This document shows, in pieces, positions 62,209-64,000 of a stretch of DNA of 64,000 nucleotides; position 1 is the first letter of the stretch, and the number at the start of each line of letters is the position of its first letter. This DNA comes from CAYQJL01 sp964612295. Its GTDB lineage: Bacteria > Eisenbacteria > RBG-16-71-46 > CAIMUX01 > WJJG01. Position numbers and translations under genes: made by a program. The notes under the pieces are model-generated. The model saw only the letters and a list, made by a program, of their open reading frames with translations, had not been told where the DNA came from and made no database searches. Location of the stretch: contig CAZTDY010000005.1 in assembly GCA_964612295.1 (NCBI GenBank), positions 1 through 64,000 on the forward strand. Direction: 5' to 3'.

Positions 62209-64000
62209 GTGGCTGGGTCAGGACGTGGATCCTCGAAACGGAGAGCAAGCTCTTCCCGGTTGGGGGACCCGGGTGGGTCAGGTTTGACCCGCTGGGCCTA
62301 CCCTGCGTTGATCGCAGGCGTCGGACTCCTGCTCCGCCTGCTCTTCATCCTCGAGGTGAAGAGCCACCCCCTGGTGCAGACCACGACCGCGGATCCCCGC
62401 GTGTATGACGAACGGGCTCTCGAGATACTCCGCGGCACGTGGTTGGGGACGGAGGTGTTTTTCCACAGCAGTCCTCTCTACCCCTATCTGCTGGCGGGGA
62501 TCTACGCGATCTTCGGACACAGCTATCTTGCGGTTCGCATCATCCAGTCCCTGGCCGGGGTCGGCACAGCGCTGCTGATCTATGCGATCGCCAGTCGGGT
62601 CCTGGGGCGCTGGGAGGGGCGGATCGCCGGCCTGCTGGCCGCGGTCTACATGCCGTTCATCTTCTTTGATTCAGAACTCCTCATGATCACGCTCGTGATC
62701 CTCGCGACCCTGTTCGCGCTCTATTTCATCCTCGATGAGAACAGGCGATCACGGCCGGGTTGGATGCTCTTGGCGGGGCTCTGTCTCGGGATCGGCGCGC
62801 TCGGAAAACCGAACCTCCTGCTCTTCGTGCCGGTGGTGATCGTCTGGATGCTCTGGAGGGCGGGCAGCGCACGAAAGACGCGCGAGATGCGCCTGGCCGC
62901 GCTGGGGCTGGTCGCGGGCGTGGTCATCGCGGTGGCGCCCTTCACGATCAGCAACATGATCATCGCCGATGATTTTGTGCTGACCTCCTCGAACGGCGGG
63001 ATCAACTTCTACATCGGCAACAACGAGGAGGCCCGCGGGACCTTTCAAATCGATCACCGGATGCGCACCGATCTCTACGGTGGCTCCAAACGAATCGCCG
63101 AGGAGGCGCTCGGGCGGGAACTCAAGCCCTCGGGCGTCTCCCGCTACTGGTTCGATCAAGGTTTCGAGTATCTCACCTCCCATCCCTGGCAGGCCATGCA
63201 ACTCTGGGGCCGGAAGTTCCTTCTGTTCTGGAACCGGGTCGAGATCCCGAATCACTACAGCATTCCGTTTTTCGAGGAGTTCTCGCGGGTCCTCAGGTGG
63301 AACCCGGTCGGGTTCAGTTTTCTTGTGCCCTTGGCTGTCACCGGGATTGCAGTCGCCTGGCGCCGTTCGCGGGAGACGGTCCTGCTCGTCCTGTTTGGGG
63401 CGACCTACCTCGTGTCGCTGTTGCCGTTCTTCGTGACCTCGCGCTATCGGCTGCCCGTGGTGCCCATCCTGATCTTCTTCGCGGGGGCGGGCGTCGTTTG
63501 GTTGTTCGAGCTTCTGCGCAAACGGAAGCAGATCCACCGACGGCTCGTGCCGCTCCTTCTGCTTCATCTGGCAATCGCGGTTTCCCACCTGCCGCTCATC
63601 GATCTGAGCCACGCGCACCAGTACTCGCTGCTCGGCAGCGTGCACCGCGATCGTGGGGAGTACCCGCAGGCGGCCCACGCCTATCGCCAGGCGATCGCCG
63701 AAGCGCCCGAGGATGATTCCGCCCACCTCAACCTGGGGTCGGTGCTGGGGCGGATGCGCCGCTACGAGGAGGCCGAGAAGGTTCTTCTTGAAGCCCGGAA
63801 TCTCAATCCGGCGGTGGCGGCCACGCACAGCAACCTGGGGACCGTCTATCTGCAGACCGGGCGATTGGATCAGGCGGCTGCATCACTCGAGCAAGCCGCC
63901 CGTCTCAATCGCGACCATCGCCCGGCCTGGGAGAACCTACTTCGTCTCAGCACCGAGCGAGACGATTGGCAGAGTGGGGTGCGCGCCTGCCGGGAACTGC
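62209..64000 (+). CDS. membrane glycosyltransferase (GT39/ArnT-like) with TPR tail, partial at window end
   Basis: At least 597 residues, cut by the window edge. GTG 62209 follows TTGGAGGTCGG. After about 20 basic residues comes the first helix (ALIAGVGLLLRLLFIL), then the GT-C catalytic loop pattern (D near ADPRVYDERA; FFHSSPLYPYLLAGIYAIFG) and many further helices (LLAAVYMPFIFFDSELLMI; FLVPLAVTGIAVAW; YLPV/RLPVVPILIFFAGAGVVWL). From about residue 480 TPR units follow (GEYPQAAHAYRQAIAEAPEDD; RRYEEAEKVLLEARNLNP). It uses a polyprenyl-phosphate sugar donor at the periplasmic face, as in oligosaccharide or pilin glycosylation. It is divergent from the pilus operon. Confidence 0.88.
   Translation, partial: MAGSGRGSSKRRASSSRLGDPGGSGLTRWAYPALIAGVGLLLRLLFILEVKSHPLVQTTTADPRVYDERALEILRGTWLGTEVFFHSSPLYPYLLAGIYAIFGHSYLAVRIIQSLAGVGTALLIYAIASRVLGRWEGRIAGLLAAVYMPFIFFDSELLMITLVILATLFALYFILDENRRSRPGWMLLAGLCLGIGALGKPNLLLFVPVVIVWMLWRAGSARKTREMRLAALGLVAGVVIAVAPFTISNMIIADDFVLTSSNGGINFYIGNNEEARGTFQIDHRMRTDLYGGSKRIAEEALGRELKPSGVSRYWFDQGFEYLTSHPWQAMQLWGRKFLLFWNRVEIPNHYSIPFFEEFSRVLRWNPVGFSFLVPLAVTGIAVAWRRSRETVLLVLFGATYLVSLLPFFVTSRYRLPVVPILIFFAGAGVVWLFELLRKRKQIHRRLVPLLLLHLAIAVSHLPLIDLSHAHQYSLLGSVHRDRGEYPQAAHAYRQAIAEAPEDDSAHLNLGSVLGRMRRYEEAEKVLLEARNLNPAVAATHSNLGTVYLQTGRLDQAAASLEQAARLNRDHRPAWENLLRLSTERDDWQSGVRACREL

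Noticed and set aside
1..64000. CRISPR array or insertion sequence
   Set aside because: No regularly spaced direct repeats, transposase motifs or terminal inverted repeats were noticed on reading; a computed repeat search was not possible.

Overview
GC-rich DNA from a Gram-negative bacterium: it has a secretin, lipoproteins and a type IV pilus. At least seven predicted exported proteins end in a FlgD/T9SS-like immunoglobulin module with a V/T-W-D-G-R core. That habit, together with surface beta-propellers, CotH proteins and DUF4956/VTC, suggests a poorly cultured FCB-side phylum (Eisenbacteria, Krumholzibacteriota or Latescibacteria type). The taxonomy is inference.

152-15,321 is an accessory RNA-repair island. 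It carries two ClpA/B-like double-AAA+ ATPases, a NADAR N-glycosidase, a tRNA-like RNA gene, an SPFH/Band-7 scaffold, an exported cysteine hydrolase, an RlaP nucleotidyltransferase, a CCA-adding-type nucleotidyltransferase, a DEDDh exonuclease, a microbial PARG and an ATP-dependent RNA ligase. The second Clp protein is fused to a peptide-chain-release-factor module that lacks the GGQ domain. Sigma-54-type promoters lie before the tRNA-like RNA/Band-7 unit and before the Clp-release-factor gene. Ligase, RlaP, Band-7 and a tRNA-like RNA match the general composition proposed for bacterial RNA-repair systems. The Clp-release-factor fusion and the two ADP-ribose/NAD enzymes point to rescue of ribosomes or tRNAs damaged in biological conflict.

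15,530-30,073 is a mixed region. It holds a phosphodiester glycosidase, surface propeller proteins, a D,D-carboxypeptidase, a response regulator with a degenerate HD-GYP domain, an aldo/keto reductase with Fe-S cysteines, NAD salvage (pncA-pncB) and an exported papain-like protease. 30,083-39,280 is a minus-strand operon (two CotH proteins, a HlyD-like protein, a VTC polyphosphate polymerase, DUF4956) behind a clear sigma-70 promoter.

39,538-41,809 holds two tandem paralogous lipoproteins of the metallophosphoesterase/5'-nucleotidase type. Each has an in-frame TGA at the same position of a conserved motif (PCG-TGA-H), so both are strong selenoprotein candidates. Next come a propeller protein, a DUF362 Fe-S protein and a membrane-anchored class II glutamine amidotransferase.

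46,417-61,921 is one long minus-strand type IV pilus locus running from histidine kinase, response regulator, HD-GYP and STAS proteins through pilB, pilC, the pilins and minor pilins to pilM-N-O-P-Q; no pilT is present. The window ends inside a divergent membrane glycosyltransferase with TPRs.
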